Below, piece by piece: positions 1 to 8,939 of a stretch of DNA of 64,000 nucleotides. Position 1 is the stretch's first letter; each line of letters starts with the position of its first letter. The notes below the pieces were generated by a model. The model had not been told where the DNA came from, searched no databases, and saw nothing but the letters and a program-made list of their open reading frames with translations. Origin of the DNA: JASGDN01 sp049840815 (GTDB taxonomy: Bacteria > Chloroflexota > Chloroflexia > Thermomicrobiales > UBA6265); the NCBI GenBank assembly GCA_049840815.1, contig JASGJI010000004.1, forward strand, positions 62,001 to 126,000, read 5' to 3'. The translations under genes were made by a program, and so were the position numbers.

Positions 1-223
1 GCGGCTGATTCCAACCACTCGACGTCGCTGCACCTCGAATGCCATCACAATACATGTGCCGCTCCGCTCGGGATGACACGCTCGCCGACCCTCACGGGAG
101 TCTGTCATCCCGAGCAAGCGGGGCATGGGTGGTCAGCCCATTCACGAAGGAGCGCGTCGAGGGATCGGGTTGCAGGGAAGACGCCTTCCATAAGCGGCTG
201 ATCCCAACCACTCGGCGGCGCAA
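1..223. repeat. Intergenic repeat block with direct and inverted copies
   Basis: No gene is supported here. A 26-base unit beginning GCGGCTGAT at 1-27 recurs with a few mismatches at 194-220. Between them, GCTCGGGATGAC (66-77) and its inverse GTCATCCCGAGC (104-115) form an inverted pair, followed by GTCGAGGGATCGGGT at 156-170. The same words occur in a larger nested inverted repeat at 61335-61493, so this is a dispersed intergenic repeat family rather than a one-off hairpin. Its function is unknown. Confidence 0.7.
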
Positions 224-227
224 CGCA

Positions 228-743
228 TCAGCCCTGCGTGAAGGCGACCTCGTCCAGCGGATTGCCGAGCAATGTGTAGACCGCCCGCAGGTCCGCGCCG
301 CGAAGCTGAACCGTCTCCGTCGGCACGGCGGGGCTGAACAGCAGCCACTCCTGCACGAAGACTTCCGGATCGACGTAGATGGGGATGGCCGCATCGAAGC
401 CGAGCGGATAGGCATTGCCCGGCTCCGCGCCGAAGTGCTCCCGCAACTCGTCGTCACTCACCAGCTTCGGCTTCGGACCACCGATGTGGGCACGCATCGC
501 CTTGAAGTCGACCCGCTTGCCGGCCAGCGTCACGTAGACCACGAACGCATCGCCGCTCCGCAGCACCATGCTCTTGCTCTCGGTGCCCGTGAAGCCCGAT
601 TCCTGTCGCGCCAGTTCCGCGTCTTCGTAGTTCATCACCGGGCGGTGCGCGAACAGGTGATAGGTCGCCCCGGCCCGATCGAGCGCGTCCAGAACGCGCG
701 TGCGCGCCTGCTGCTGCGCGGCAGTCGTTGTCAATTCGCTCAC
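228..743 (-). CDS. YbaK/ProX-type aminoacyl-tRNA deacylase domain protein
   Basis: A YbaK/EbsC-like fold protein of about 171 residues. Members of the family hydrolyse mischarged tRNAs (for example Cys-tRNA(Pro) or Ala-tRNA(Pro)) in the cytoplasm. The family pattern is visible: an N-terminal helix with ALDRAGATYHLF, the core SKSMVLRSGDAFVVYVTLAGKRVDFKA cut here into SKSMVLRSGD and VYVTLAGKRVD, and the C-terminal DAAIPIYVDPEV segment. The GTG start at 743 overlaps the TGA stop of the upstream gene as GTGA, so translational coupling is likely. Longer starts upstream would lie wholly inside that gene. The exact tRNA substrate cannot be read from the sequence. Confidence 0.72.
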   Translation of the reverse strand: MSELTTTAAQQQARTRVLDALDRAGATYHLFAHRPVMNYEDAELARQESGFTGTESKSMVLRSGDAFVVYVTLAGKRVDFKAMRAHIGGPKPKLVSDDELREHFGAEPGNAYPLGFDAAIPIYVDPEVFVQEWLLFSPAVPTETVQLRGADLRAVYTLLGNPLDEVAFTQG

Positions 744-1576
744 GCCTCGACTCCGCCCCGCAGATCGGCGGGGAGATCGTCGCGGAAGGTCGGGTTCTTC
801 TGCGGGAAGCGAGATCCCCACGTCCCCCGCGCGATCAGGTTCTGCAGCGACCGGCGGTCGTCCGCGCCGAGGGAGAAGCGAAGGCTGTTCGTCAGTTCCG
901 CCAGCCGCTCGCGGTCAATCGCGTCCGGCTCCGGGGCGGTCGCCACGATGCTGGCGCGAACATCGCGCCGCCGCTCCGTCCCCACCGCCAACGCCGCCTG
1001 CAACGTCGCGATCGCGCGGTCGGCATCGCCGTTCGCCAGCGCCTCGACCCCGGAGACCAGCACGTAGCCCACCGGCCACGCGCCGGTGAGGATGAACCAT
1101 GCCTGCGCGAGGTCCGACTGGAAGCCCATCTCCGGCTCGACCAGCGCTTCCACACCCTCGATCACCACCACCTCCGCGTTGGCGACTTCCGGATCGTTGT
1201 CATCGGTCAGGAACCGCGCCGAGGAGGCGACGATCCCGTAGAACGGCTTCAGCAACGCGCGCGTCAGCACCTCGCCCGTGCCGGAGACATCCAGCAGGCG
1301 GATCAGCGACTCATCCACGGCGTCCGGGCGGACGGGGGTGCGCATCGCCCAGGGGCTCGGCCCTTCGACGACGATGGCGACCTCCGGCAGCACGACATGC
1401 GTTTCGGCGAGCAGCGTCGCCTCCACGCCCGGCAGAAGGGCAACATCGCCCGCGCCGACATCCGCCGCTGACAAGCCGGCCCTCCCCTCCACTGGCAGCG
1501 GGGATTCGGCCCAGCCTTCGGTCAGCGGCACCCGGTACGGGGCGGTCAGCAATGCATCATCGATCAGAAGGGTCAT
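740..1576 (-). CDS. MqnA/MqnD-family periplasmic-binding-fold protein
   Basis: A protein of 278 residues that resembles the MqnA/MqnD family (chorismate dehydratase and related enzymes of the futalosine menaquinone pathway). Matching elements are GAGDVALLPGVEA (family pattern G-x-x-D-V-A-L-x-P), a middle strand NAEVVVIEGVEAL, and SDLAQAWFILTGAWPVGYVL, which matches the family's DLGxxWxxxTGLPFVxA stretch. It lies 38 bases after pheA on the same strand and ends inside the YbaK-like gene, so the three probably form one operon. The link with a prephenate-using enzyme fits a chorismate-branch role, but the function is inferred; another solute-binding-fold role is possible. Confidence 0.5.
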   Translation of the reverse strand: MTLLIDDALLTAPYRVPLTEGWAESPLPVEGRAGLSAADVGAGDVALLPGVEATLLAETHVVLPEVAIVVEGPSPWAMRTPVRPDAVDESLIRLLDVSGTGEVLTRALLKPFYGIVASSARFLTDDNDPEVANAEVVVIEGVEALVEPEMGFQSDLAQAWFILTGAWPVGYVLVSGVEALANGDADRAIATLQAALAVGTERRRDVRASIVATAPEPDAIDRERLAELTNSLRFSLGADDRRSLQNLIARGTWGSRFPQKNPTFRDDLPADLRGGVEA

Positions 1577-1614
1577 CGTGGGTCTTCACCTGATTCGTCT
1601 CTATCGTGCCCGCG

Positions 1615-2481
1615 CTACACCAGCGCGGGCGATTCCAGCAGATCAGCATACCGCTCCGCCGGGTAGCGCGGGAACGAGCCGAAGACCTTCATCACCGCCG
1701 CTGGCTCCTCAAGGTCCTTCAAGACCCACTGGACCTTCTCATCATCGCGGTGCCCTTCGAAGTCGATCAGGAAGACGTACTCCCAGAGCTTCCCCTTCAA
1801 CGGCCGCGACTCGATCTTCGTCAACTGGAGGCCCTGCGTTGCAAACGGGCGGATCACCCGCTCCAGCGCACCGGGGAGGTTCGCCTTCACGATGATGCCG
1901 ATGCTCGTCTTGTCGTCACCTGTCGGTTCGGCATCGTCCGCCCGCAGGACGACGAAGCGCGTGAAGTTGGCGCGGATATCCTGGATGTCGTGCGCCAGCA
2001 CGACCCCGCCATAAAGCGCGTGCGCCCGCGCCGGCCCGATGGCCGCCTTCGTCGGGTCGCCCTGCTTCACCACCTCCTCGATGGCGCCAGCCGTCGAGAG
2101 GGCCGCGACCTGCCCGGCGTTCGGCAGGAAGCGCTCGCGGAAGCGACGGGTCTGCCCCAGCGCCTGCGGGTGGGAGAGCACCGTCGTGATGCCCTGCAAC
2201 GTCGCGCCTTCCGGTGCGACCAACTGGTGCCGGACCGGGACGACCACCTCCGCGCAGATACGCAGGCCGGTCTCGTAGATCAGGAGATCGAGCGTCGTGC
2301 TCACCGGCCCCTCGATCGAGTTCTCGATCGGCAGCACGGCAACCTCGGCGATGCCGGTCTCCACCGCCGAGGTGAGGGCCGGAATACTGGACACCGCGAC
2401 GAACTCGGCGGCATCACCACCATAGAGCGTCGCGGCCTCTTCACTGAACGTCCCACGTGGACCCAAGAACGCAATGGACAT
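1615..2481 (-). CDS. pheA: Prephenate dehydratase
   Basis: A 288-residue monofunctional prephenate dehydratase, which converts prephenate to phenylpyruvate in phenylalanine synthesis. Visible signatures are the N-terminal FLGPRGTFSEEAA, the NSIEGPVSTTLDLL effector-fold segment, the catalytic TRF triplet in RANFTRFVVL (about residue 180), and a C-terminal ACT domain with GALERVI and the phenylalanine-binding ESRP motif. The start at 2481 has GGAGG seven bases upstream; longer in-frame extensions lack this. It is the first gene of a likely operon with the MqnA-like and YbaK-like genes and is divergent from thpR, with about 97 bases between the two. Feedback inhibition by phenylalanine through the ACT domain is expected. 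Confidence 0.93.
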   Translation of the reverse strand: MSIAFLGPRGTFSEEAATLYGGDAAEFVAVSSIPALTSAVETGIAEVAVLPIENSIEGPVSTTLDLLIYETGLRICAEVVVPVRHQLVAPEGATLQGITTVLSHPQALGQTRRFRERFLPNAGQVAALSTAGAIEEVVKQGDPTKAAIGPARAHALYGGVVLAHDIQDIRANFTRFVVLRADDAEPTGDDKTSIGIIVKANLPGALERVIRPFATQGLQLTKIESRPLKGKLWEYVFLIDFEGHRDDEKVQWVLKDLEEPAAVMKVFGSFPRYPAERYADLLESPALV

Positions 2482-2578
2482 GCACCATCCTCCATAGCCG
2501 CATCGTTGGCGTAACCATACAGGAGGAGACCCTCGTCCGGAGCACTCATCCCGCCCGTCACTCCCGTATACTCGCCTC

Positions 2579-3376
2579 ATGAGCGACCGACGCCCCCCTG
2601 CCCGCCACTCCCAACGACCCAACGATGCCTCCCGCCCCACGCCGGACGGGTCCGATGGCGATGCACCGCCACCGGAAGCCCAACCACCCCGCAAGAAGCG
2701 CCTGCGCCGTCCCCGCACGCCGGAACCGCCACGCCGGGTGGAGGATACGGTCGATACGGCCCAGCGCCTCTTCATCGCCGTGCCCTTGCCCACCGAGGTG
2801 ATCGCGCTCGTCGATCGCACGGTGGAAACGCTTTCCCGCGAGCCGTGGCCCGTGAAATGGAGCGATCCCCACAACGCGCACATCACGCTGCACTTCCTGG
2901 GCGATGTCGATCCCGCCGCCGCCGAAGTGCTCCGCCTCGCGCTGACGGCGTCGGTCAGCGCGAGTGAGGCGTTCGACCTCCGCACCGCCGATCTCGGCGC
3001 CTTCCCGACGATCCGCAAGCCGCGCGTGCTCTGGCTGGGCCTGTGGGGGCCGGTTCATCGGCTGGAGACCTTGCATGCCGCGATCGGCACGACCCTGGAA
3101 TCGCTCGGATTCGCGCTGGAGGAGCGCCCGTTCAGCCCGCACATCACGCTGGGCCGGGTCCGGGCCGACCACACGAAGCAGTCCGACCTGCCGCAGAAGA
3201 TCCGCGCCCGCCTGGATGCGCTGGCCGCAAGTGGGGCAGTGACCAGCAAGAATCCCGTGCCGCTGCCGGTCACGGAGGTGCAACTGATCCGCAGCCACCT
3301 CAGCCCCAAGGGCGCGCGCTACGAGATCCTGGCCCGCTACCCCCTGCACCGCGACCAGCCCGCAGAGGACGCCTGA
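2579..3376 (+). CDS. thpR: RNA 2',3'-cyclic phosphodiesterase (2H superfamily)
   Basis: A 265-residue 2H phosphoesterase that opens 2',3'-cyclic phosphate ends of RNA. The two catalytic H-x-T motifs are clear: HITLHFLGD (about residue 101) and HITLGRVRAD (about residue 185). The fold begins near residue 60 with QRLFIAVPLP; the preceding 55 residues are a low-complexity Pro/Arg-rich tail not typical of the family, so a later start is conceivable. It converges with a small membrane protein gene 19 bases downstream. Confidence 0.88.
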   Translation: MSDRRPPARHSQRPNDASRPTPDGSDGDAPPPEAQPPRKKRLRRPRTPEPPRRVEDTVDTAQRLFIAVPLPTEVIALVDRTVETLSREPWPVKWSDPHNAHITLHFLGDVDPAAAEVLRLALTASVSASEAFDLRTADLGAFPTIRKPRVLWLGLWGPVHRLETLHAAIGTTLESLGFALEERPFSPHITLGRVRADHTKQSDLPQKIRARLDALAASGAVTSKNPVPLPVTEVQLIRSHLSPKGARYEILARYPLHRDQPAEDA

Positions 3377-3395
3377 TCCACATCCGTGCGGCACG

Positions 3396-3692
3396 TCAAT
3401 CGGGCCGACGATCCCTCCGACGAGCGCGCGCCACGACACCATGCCCCGTCCATCCGATCCCGATGCCAAGCAGCAACGGCACGATCAACGCCCAGGCCAG
3501 CCGCGCCTGAATCCGCAACGTGAAGAGGCGGATTTGCACCAGCACGAAGTTGTCGGCCACAAAAAGGACCAGCGCGATCAGGGCGAGCGCGACGACCACG
3601 AGCAGGAGCAACCGCCGGTATGTGAGGAGCGGCGTCCCGGTGACCGCCGTTGGCTCTGCCGACTGGTGCGGGATGTCGGTCGTCTCAGTCAT
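3396..3692 (-). CDS. LapA-like (DUF1049) membrane protein
   Basis: A 98-residue protein with two hydrophobic segments (about residues 27-47 and 65-85) separated by a short loop, QIRLFTLRIQARLAW, and a basic C-terminal tail RARRRDRR. This is the arrangement of the LapA/DUF1049 family of inner-membrane proteins. The start at 3692 has GGGAGG eight bases upstream, which favours it over a start 20 residues earlier. It overlaps the end of the phosphodiesterase gene by eight bases, so the two are likely co-transcribed. The role is unknown; lipopolysaccharide-type functions known elsewhere may not apply here. Confidence 0.7.
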   Translation of the reverse strand: MTETTDIPHQSAEPTAVTGTPLLTYRRLLLLVVVALALIALVLFVADNFVLVQIRLFTLRIQARLAWALIVPLLLGIGIGWTGHGVVARARRRDRRPD

Positions 3693-4608
3693 TGCCGATA
3701 CCTCCCGCCGCCGGGGTGGCCGGAGCGACTGGCTGCGGGTCGGCCGAGCCACCCAGCAGGCTGACGATGGCGAGGTTGTCGGAGGTGATGCCGTCGACGC
3801 CGAGGCGCATGAGCTCGTTCACGCGGTCCATGTCGTTCACCGTCCAGGCGAAGGTGAGCAGGTGCCGATCCTCCAGCCAGGCAGCATTCTCCTCGTTCAA
3901 CACCGTATGGCGAACGGAGATGCCATTGATGGTTTCGAGCAGGATACTGTTCCGCTGCAATGCCCGGAGGGTGGCGTCATCGGGCACGCTGAGCAGCAGC
4001 GTCACGTCCGGAAGCTCCCGGCCCAGGCGCATCAACGCCGCCGGTGACCGGCTGGAGATGATGACCTGCCGCGTCCGTTGACGCACCTGCAGGAAGTCCA
4101 CGAGGAGGTCGAGATACTCCGGCGATGACTCCTTGAGGTCGAGCATCACGGCGCCCGCGCCGTAGGTCGCGGCCCAGATCCGATCGAGGCGCGGGCCACG
4201 GAACCATCGCGGCCCGACGAAGGGCAGGGGCTGGTCGTGCGCGACGTAGAGCTGGCCGTCCACCGCCGCGACGTCGGCTTCGATCACATCGGCCCCGGCC
4301 ACCAACGCTTCGAGAGTCGCTTCGACGCTTCCCCCCGAGTTGTGGGCGACGCCAAGGACGGACGCATAGGTGGCGTCCGAGAAGATCTGGCGGTCTGGGT
4401 CGAGCTGGGTGAAGAACTGGTTTGGTCGCCGTCCGACGGTCCACTCCTCACCATGCTCCGGGGAGACGACGAAGAGACCAAGCAGGTAGAGGCATCCCGA
4501 GATCGCAAGGCACGCCCCAACCGCAATGGTCGCCCGGAGCACCCGGTCGGCCATCCTCCCCCATCTCCGCCAGTCGCGTCGTGGCCGTTCCGCAGGCATC
4601 TCGTCCAT
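3685..4608 (-). CDS. Membrane-anchored glycerophosphodiester phosphodiesterase-family protein
   Basis: A 307-residue GDPD-family protein with an N-terminal transmembrane anchor (about residues 24-50). The catalytic pattern is recognisable: AHNSGGSVEATLEAL replaces the usual HRG, followed by GADVIEADVAAVDGQLYVAHDQ with the metal-binding E-x-D and H-D residues. The C-terminal TWTVND/GVDGITSDN motifs match the family (here AWTVNDMDRV and GVDGITSDNLA). The HRG arginine is asparagine, which is unusual and could alter activity. It probably hydrolyses glycerophosphodiesters or related phospholipid head groups outside the membrane. Confidence 0.82.
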   Translation of the reverse strand: MDEMPAERPRRDWRRWGRMADRVLRATIAVGACLAISGCLYLLGLFVVSPEHGEEWTVGRRPNQFFTQLDPDRQIFSDATYASVLGVAHNSGGSVEATLEALVAGADVIEADVAAVDGQLYVAHDQPLPFVGPRWFRGPRLDRIWAATYGAGAVMLDLKESSPEYLDLLVDFLQVRQRTRQVIISSRSPAALMRLGRELPDVTLLLSVPDDATLRALQRNSILLETINGISVRHTVLNEENAAWLEDRHLLTFAWTVNDMDRVNELMRLGVDGITSDNLAIVSLLGGSADPQPVAPATPAAGGIGND

Positions 4609-4724
4609 CTCCTCCCATGCGTCCCACCGGGATACCCGATCTGCGCAGGATTTCGCAAGGAACTATCCACCGCCGTTCCCTTTGGATCGCACGATCGCTA
4701 CAATCGAGTGAGGAGGTAGCGTCC

Positions 4725-5012
4725 ATGGCCCTCACGATCACTATCACCAACCCACACATCATTGCCATCATCGAACGGCAGGCCGCCGAACGCGGGATTT
4801 CCGAGTCCGACATGGTGGCCGAGACAGTGGATGCCGCATTCGCCGCAGCAACCCCAACCGGTGCCCCGAAGACACGATCTCCGGAGGAGATCGCAGCACG
4901 GAAAGCACGCGCCCTGGCCATTCTCGGGGAAATCCACGCCTCCATCACCGATGAGGACCGGGCTTTCGACTACGATGCCTGGCTTTATGATGAGAACGGG
5001 CTCCCCCATTGA
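4725..5012 (+). CDS. vapB: VapB-type antitoxin
   Basis: A 95-residue small protein directly upstream of a PIN-domain toxin gene. The N-terminus ALTITITNPHIIAIIERQA is a ribbon-helix-helix-like DNA-binding stretch of the PSK/VapB class. The C-terminal part RAFDYDAWLYDENGLPH is the kind of toxin-wrapping tail seen in VapB proteins. GAGGAGG lies eight bases before the ATG. Its stop codon overlaps the TTG start of vapC. It should neutralise VapC and autorepress the operon. Confidence 0.82.
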   Translation: MALTITITNPHIIAIIERQAAERGISESDMVAETVDAAFAAATPTGAPKTRSPEEIAARKARALAILGEIHASITDEDRAFDYDAWLYDENGLPH

Positions 5013-5407
5013 TCGTCGATACCTCTGCCATCGTTCGCATCCTGCTTGAGGAACCGGGCTGGCTCCAGCTTGTTGATGTCCTCGCTACCGAGCCGAACCC
5101 ATCCATGTCCGCAGCGAGTCTGCTGGAAGTCTTCATCGTCTTGCATGGTCGCCGGCTCGACGATGAAGCAGAGTGGGTTTTCGCCTTGCTGGACACATTC
5201 GACATCGAGGTCGTTCCTGTGACGCTCGACCACATCCATCTTGGTCGCGAGGCGTTCCGTCGGTTCGGAAAGGGCATCCACGCACGCGCGAAGCTCAACT
5301 ACGGCGACTGCTTCTCGTACGCGCTGGCGAAGGCGACCGGCGAACCGCTGCTCTTCGTTGGTGACGACTTCACGCATACCGATATCACCCCCGCCCATTC
5401 CGTGTGA
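5009..5407 (+). CDS. vapC: VapC-type PIN-domain ribonuclease toxin
   Basis: A 132-residue PIN-domain protein. The first acidic residue is in MIVDTSAIVRILL (D4), the conserved glutamate is in SLLEVFIVL, and the third acidic position is in AKLNYGDCFSYALAKATGEPLLFVGDDF, quoted here as NYGDCFSYALAK and LLFVGDDF. The start is TTG at 5009, overlapping the vapB stop by four bases, a strongly coupled arrangement. Members cleave specific tRNAs or rRNA; the target cannot be predicted. Confidence 0.87.
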   Translation: MIVDTSAIVRILLEEPGWLQLVDVLATEPNPSMSAASLLEVFIVLHGRRLDDEAEWVFALLDTFDIEVVPVTLDHIHLGREAFRRFGKGIHARAKLNYGDCFSYALAKATGEPLLFVGDDFTHTDITPAHSV

Positions 5408-5496
5408 CGGCTTTTCCGTCCTCACCGACGGAATCCGGGTCGCGCCACGACATACCTGGTGACACCTCCATCCACTCGCAAAGGAGTCACCATCGC

Positions 5497-6120
5497 ATGA
5501 CCGCGCCGACCATCACCGCGCGCCGCCACGACGGCGCCCCAACCCAGCACCACCGGCCATCCCGGCCAGACCATCCGCCAAACTCCGCCAAAGCCAACAA
5601 CCGCGCCGCACTCGACGCCTGGTTCGATGATGCCCTGCCCCGCATCTACGGCTACTTCATCACGCGCGTTGGCGGCGATGTCCCCATCGCGGAGGATCTG
5701 ACGCAGGAAACGATGCTGGCCGCCATCGATTCGCATGGATTCGACTCCGCCGAAGAACCGATGGCGTGGCTCTTCGGGATCGCGCGGCACAAACTGCTCG
5801 ATCACTACCGGCGGCAGGACCGGCATCGCCAACGTCTGGATGCGTTCGCCGATCGCGCACTGGCGGACCTGCCCGACGACCGGCTCCTGCCGGACCTCGA
5901 TCCCAGCCGCATCCAGACGCGCGATGCCATCGTCACCACGCTCCAGCGCCTGCCACCCCGCCAACGGAGCGCCATCGTGCTGCGGTACCTCGACGGCCTG
6001 GACGTCCCGTCCACTGCCGCCACGCTCGGCATCTCCGTTCACGCCGCCGAATCCCTGCTCGCCCGTGGCCGCCGTACCTTCCGTCACCGCTATCAGGAAG
6101 CCACGGAGGAAACCGCATGA
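5497..6120 (+). CDS. ECF-family RNA polymerase sigma factor
   Basis: A 207-residue ECF sigma factor. Region 2 spans about residues 38-95 (YGYFITRVGGDVPIAEDL, then AWLFGIARHKLLDHYRR). Region 4 is at the C-terminus (LPPRQRSAIVLRYLDGLD, then STAATLGISVHAAESLLARG). AAGGAG precedes the ATG by about ten bases. The TGA stop overlaps the ATG of the next gene as ATGA, coupling it to a membrane protein that is the likely anti-sigma partner. The N-terminal 35 residues are low-complexity. Confidence 0.9.
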   Translation: MTAPTITARRHDGAPTQHHRPSRPDHPPNSAKANNRAALDAWFDDALPRIYGYFITRVGGDVPIAEDLTQETMLAAIDSHGFDSAEEPMAWLFGIARHKLLDHYRRQDRHRQRLDAFADRALADLPDDRLLPDLDPSRIQTRDAIVTTLQRLPPRQRSAIVLRYLDGLDVPSTAATLGISVHAAESLLARGRRTFRHRYQEATEETA

Positions 6121-7736
6121 CCACCCGACACCATCCTTCGCCGCCCCAGGACGATTTCAACCAGCTCCACGGCATGCTCGACGCTCCGATCGCGCCGTCG
6201 CCCCGGTTTGCAGAGCACCTGCGCGCCCAGGTGCACGAACGCGCTGCCATCGCCGCCACCACTGCCGGGTCGGCCACGGAGGGTCCCGCCATGTCCATCG
6301 CCAAAACGCCCCCCCTCACGACCGTCCCCCCTCACGAACGCCATCTCCGGAACGTCGGCGCACCCCATCGGCCACGCCGCTTCGCGTCGGCCCTCGCTGG
6401 CGCCATCCTGGTGCTGGTCATCACCGGGCTCGTGATCGGGCTCGCACGGCTTTCGCCAAACGCGGGAAAGCCGAACCACCACCTTGCTGGCCAGGTCATC
6501 GCCACGCCGACCACGACCGCATCCACAGCCTCCGGCGCGGTGAACTGGGGGGGCGATGCCGGGCATACTGGCAGCTTCGACCTCCCCGGCTTCGGAAATG
6601 GCCAGGTGACCATCGGGCAGGGCGGCGAGAACAGCGGCTTCGCGAATCGCCAGGCCGCCATCTCGAATGGCTCGATCATCGTCACCCAGCACTGGAAGCA
6701 GTCCGATGCCGACTCCACGTTCCTCGAAGCGTTCTCGCTGAAGGGAACCTCCTTCTGGCAGGTCGACATCGGCGCCATGCCAGGCATGGCCATCGACGGG
6801 GAACGGCTCTACCTCATTCGCGATGCCCGTGACGCGCTGACAGCCCCTGTCTCGCGGCACCTCACCGCGATCTCCCTGGAGACGGGCGACGTGCTCTGGA
6901 CCGGTCCGGAGGTCGGAAGCAGCGGCAAGGCGACCTGGGGCTGGTCGCCCGTCGTCGCGGGGAACACCGTCTACATCGCCGATGGCACGGGCAGCGCCTA
7001 CGCGGTGGACGCGGCGACCGGCAAGACGCGCTGGGAGTCACTCGTCCCGGACGATGCCGTGCCGGATCGCGCGGATGGCAGCTCCGTCACGAAGACCGGC
7101 GGCAGTATTGCCCTCGGCGATGGCACGCTGTGGGTGGCGGGATGGACCAACACCATCCGCAAGCTCGATCCCGAGTCGGGCGAGCTCCTGGCGACGATCA
7201 CGCTCGACGAGGGCCTGCAGGAACTCGACCTCTATCTCCGCGATACCGCTCTCGTCGCCCGGGCCAACCAGCGCACGATCGACACCCCGACGACCAGCGT
7301 GCTGGTCACGATCGACACGACAACCAATGCCATCCGCTGGACGCAGGGATTGCCCGTGCGGGTGGACGACAACCTCGTGGTACTGGCCGACCGGGTGATC
7401 GTGCCGCGCGTCGATGATGGCGAGATTCCGACGCTCAATGCCGACGGATACATGCTGGCAACCGGTGAGCGACGATCGATCCCCATGCCAATGCTGGAAA
7501 CCAGCATGGCATCGCTGGCCGCGATCGACGGCCCGACACCGCTGTTGCTGATCGTGTCGCAGGATGGCACGCTGACCATCGTCAACGGGGAAACCGGTGA
7601 CGTCGTGGGCCACCAGCCATCCCAGGTCCCGAGCGATCAGGCCACCTACCGTCCGCTCCCCATCCTGCTCGTTGGTGGAGAAACGCCGATCGTGGCCCAG
7701 CCGAACGGCTCCTGGTTCCGGATCATTCCTGGTTGA
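6117..7736 (+). CDS. Membrane-anchored PQQ-type beta-propeller protein, probable anti-sigma partner
   Basis: A 539-residue protein. An N-terminal cytoplasmic part (about residues 1-90) with DDFNQLHGMLDAP is followed by one transmembrane helix (about 91-112, ASALAGAILVLVITGLVIGL). An extracytoplasmic PQQ-like beta-propeller follows, with repeats such as LTAISLETGDVLWTG, AYAVDAATGKTRWES and IRKLDPESGELLA. This layout and the ATGA overlap with the ECF gene indicate a sensor/anti-sigma role, although no classical zinc anti-sigma motif is visible. The ligand of the propeller is unknown. A strong terminator hairpin follows. Confidence 0.75.
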   Translation: MTTRHHPSPPQDDFNQLHGMLDAPIAPSPRFAEHLRAQVHERAAIAATTAGSATEGPAMSIAKTPPLTTVPPHERHLRNVGAPHRPRRFASALAGAILVLVITGLVIGLARLSPNAGKPNHHLAGQVIATPTTTASTASGAVNWGGDAGHTGSFDLPGFGNGQVTIGQGGENSGFANRQAAISNGSIIVTQHWKQSDADSTFLEAFSLKGTSFWQVDIGAMPGMAIDGERLYLIRDARDALTAPVSRHLTAISLETGDVLWTGPEVGSSGKATWGWSPVVAGNTVYIADGTGSAYAVDAATGKTRWESLVPDDAVPDRADGSSVTKTGGSIALGDGTLWVAGWTNTIRKLDPESGELLATITLDEGLQELDLYLRDTALVARANQRTIDTPTTSVLVTIDTTTNAIRWTQGLPVRVDDNLVVLADRVIVPRVDDGEIPTLNADGYMLATGERRSIPMPMLETSMASLAAIDGPTPLLLIVSQDGTLTIVNGETGDVVGHQPSQVPSDQATYRPLPILLVGGETPIVAQPNGSWFRIIPG

Positions 7737-7812
7737 GCCATCACCCCCAGCCTCCTGACGGCGCGTGGGAACCATTCCCAGCCAGATGCCCCGCGCGATT
7801 CCCCTCCCCAGA

Positions 7813-7854
7813 ACGACATCACCCCGGACGAACCGTCGTCCGGGGTGATGTCGT
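7813..7854. terminator. Bidirectional terminator hairpin
   Basis: Two perfect 19-base arms (7813-7831 and 7836-7854) around an ACCG loop, placed between the convergent propeller gene and the Tat-secreted protein gene. No long T tract is present, as is common in GC-rich genomes. Confidence 0.8.
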
Positions 7855-7883
7855 GTCGGTTCGGAATGACGGGCCAGTGGGAC

Positions 7884-8828
7884 CTACTGGTAGATCACCA
7901 CATCCGGCGACGGGTCGAGCGCCAGCACCTCGGCGGCCGTCATCATCGGATCGTCCTGCTTGTAGAACAGCTTGATGCCGTTGTACTCGATCGGCTCCTG
8001 CGTGATGACGACGTTGTAGGTGTCCTTCTTCATCGCCGGCGGCCCGAAGCCGTCCTCGTCGATGACCAGGTCCACCCCATTCACGATGCCGATCTTGTCC
8101 TTGTTCTCGATCATCGTGTAGTGGAACTGGTGGACGATCAGCGTCTTCCGGGAGATGTTGTACTTCTTGGAAAGGTCCACCAGCCAGTTCTGGGCCTCGG
8201 TCACATCCGAAGCGTCGATCTGCCCGATGTCCTGCCCTGGCAGTTCTCCCTCCCGCATGTGGAACTCCGGGTCGATGCCCAGGTGCACGTGATCGTTCGC
8301 CAGCCACGGCTCCAGCCCGGCATAGTCTTCCTTCGGCTTCTTGAAGCCCATCTGGACATCAAGGAAGAGCACCATGTCATTCTGGGCGGTGAACTCGGTG
8401 TAGAGATCCAGCCACTTCTTGTCGGTATCGGCAATGTACTTGTTGTCCGCACCCGGCGATCCCTGCGCCACCGAGGCGATCAGCTCCAGGCCGAGCTTCC
8501 ATGGGCGAGAATTGTCCGCAGCCTGGTAATTCACCAGCTCGGCCTTGAGGTGCTCCAGCAACTCGGCCGGCTCATACTCACCAAGGATTCCCATCCGCTC
8601 ATTGCCAGGGAAGCCGTAGTAGAGCAGCAGACGGTTATCCGGCAGCAACCCCTTCGCCAACGACGAGCCATCGGCCCCGGCCGCATTCGGTGTCGCCTGC
8701 GCGAACGCCGATCCCGGCCCGGCCAGTGTCACCCCTGCCGCGGCAGCCATCGCCGCCGATGCCCCGAGCGACACTGCCCGACGACGGCTCATCCTCGGAC
8801 CACTTCCAACCCTGGAAAATCGATTCAC
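7884..8828 (-). CDS. Tat-secreted hypothetical protein
   Basis: A 314-residue protein with a Tat signal: SRRRAVSLGASAAMAAAAG near residues 14-32, ending at AFAQA about residue 44. The mature part has patterns such as LLLYYGFPGNERMGILGEY, LFLDVQMG, HVHLGIDPEF and VHQFHYTMI, which suggest a TIM-barrel-like or glycoside-hydrolase-like fold. I do not recognise the exact family. The start is GTG with AAGGG eight bases upstream; an internal ATG twelve codons later would also retain the twin arginines. It is exported folded, so it probably binds a cofactor or metal. Confidence 0.72.
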   Translation of the reverse strand: MNRFSRVGSGPRMSRRRAVSLGASAAMAAAAGVTLAGPGSAFAQATPNAAGADGSSLAKGLLPDNRLLLYYGFPGNERMGILGEYEPAELLEHLKAELVNYQAADNSRPWKLGLELIASVAQGSPGADNKYIADTDKKWLDLYTEFTAQNDMVLFLDVQMGFKKPKEDYAGLEPWLANDHVHLGIDPEFHMREGELPGQDIGQIDASDVTEAQNWLVDLSKKYNISRKTLIVHQFHYTMIENKDKIGIVNGVDLVIDEDGFGPPAMKKDTYNVVITQEPIEYNGIKLFYKQDDPMMTAAEVLALDPSPDVVIYQ

Positions 8829-8939
8829 CGTTCATCCCTTCATCTCGTGATGCCATGTACATGACTGCTTGTCACGGCCACAGGGTATCTGAATGCAATG
8901 TTGATGCGCCTGACGTCAGTCCCCACGCGAGCCCACACA

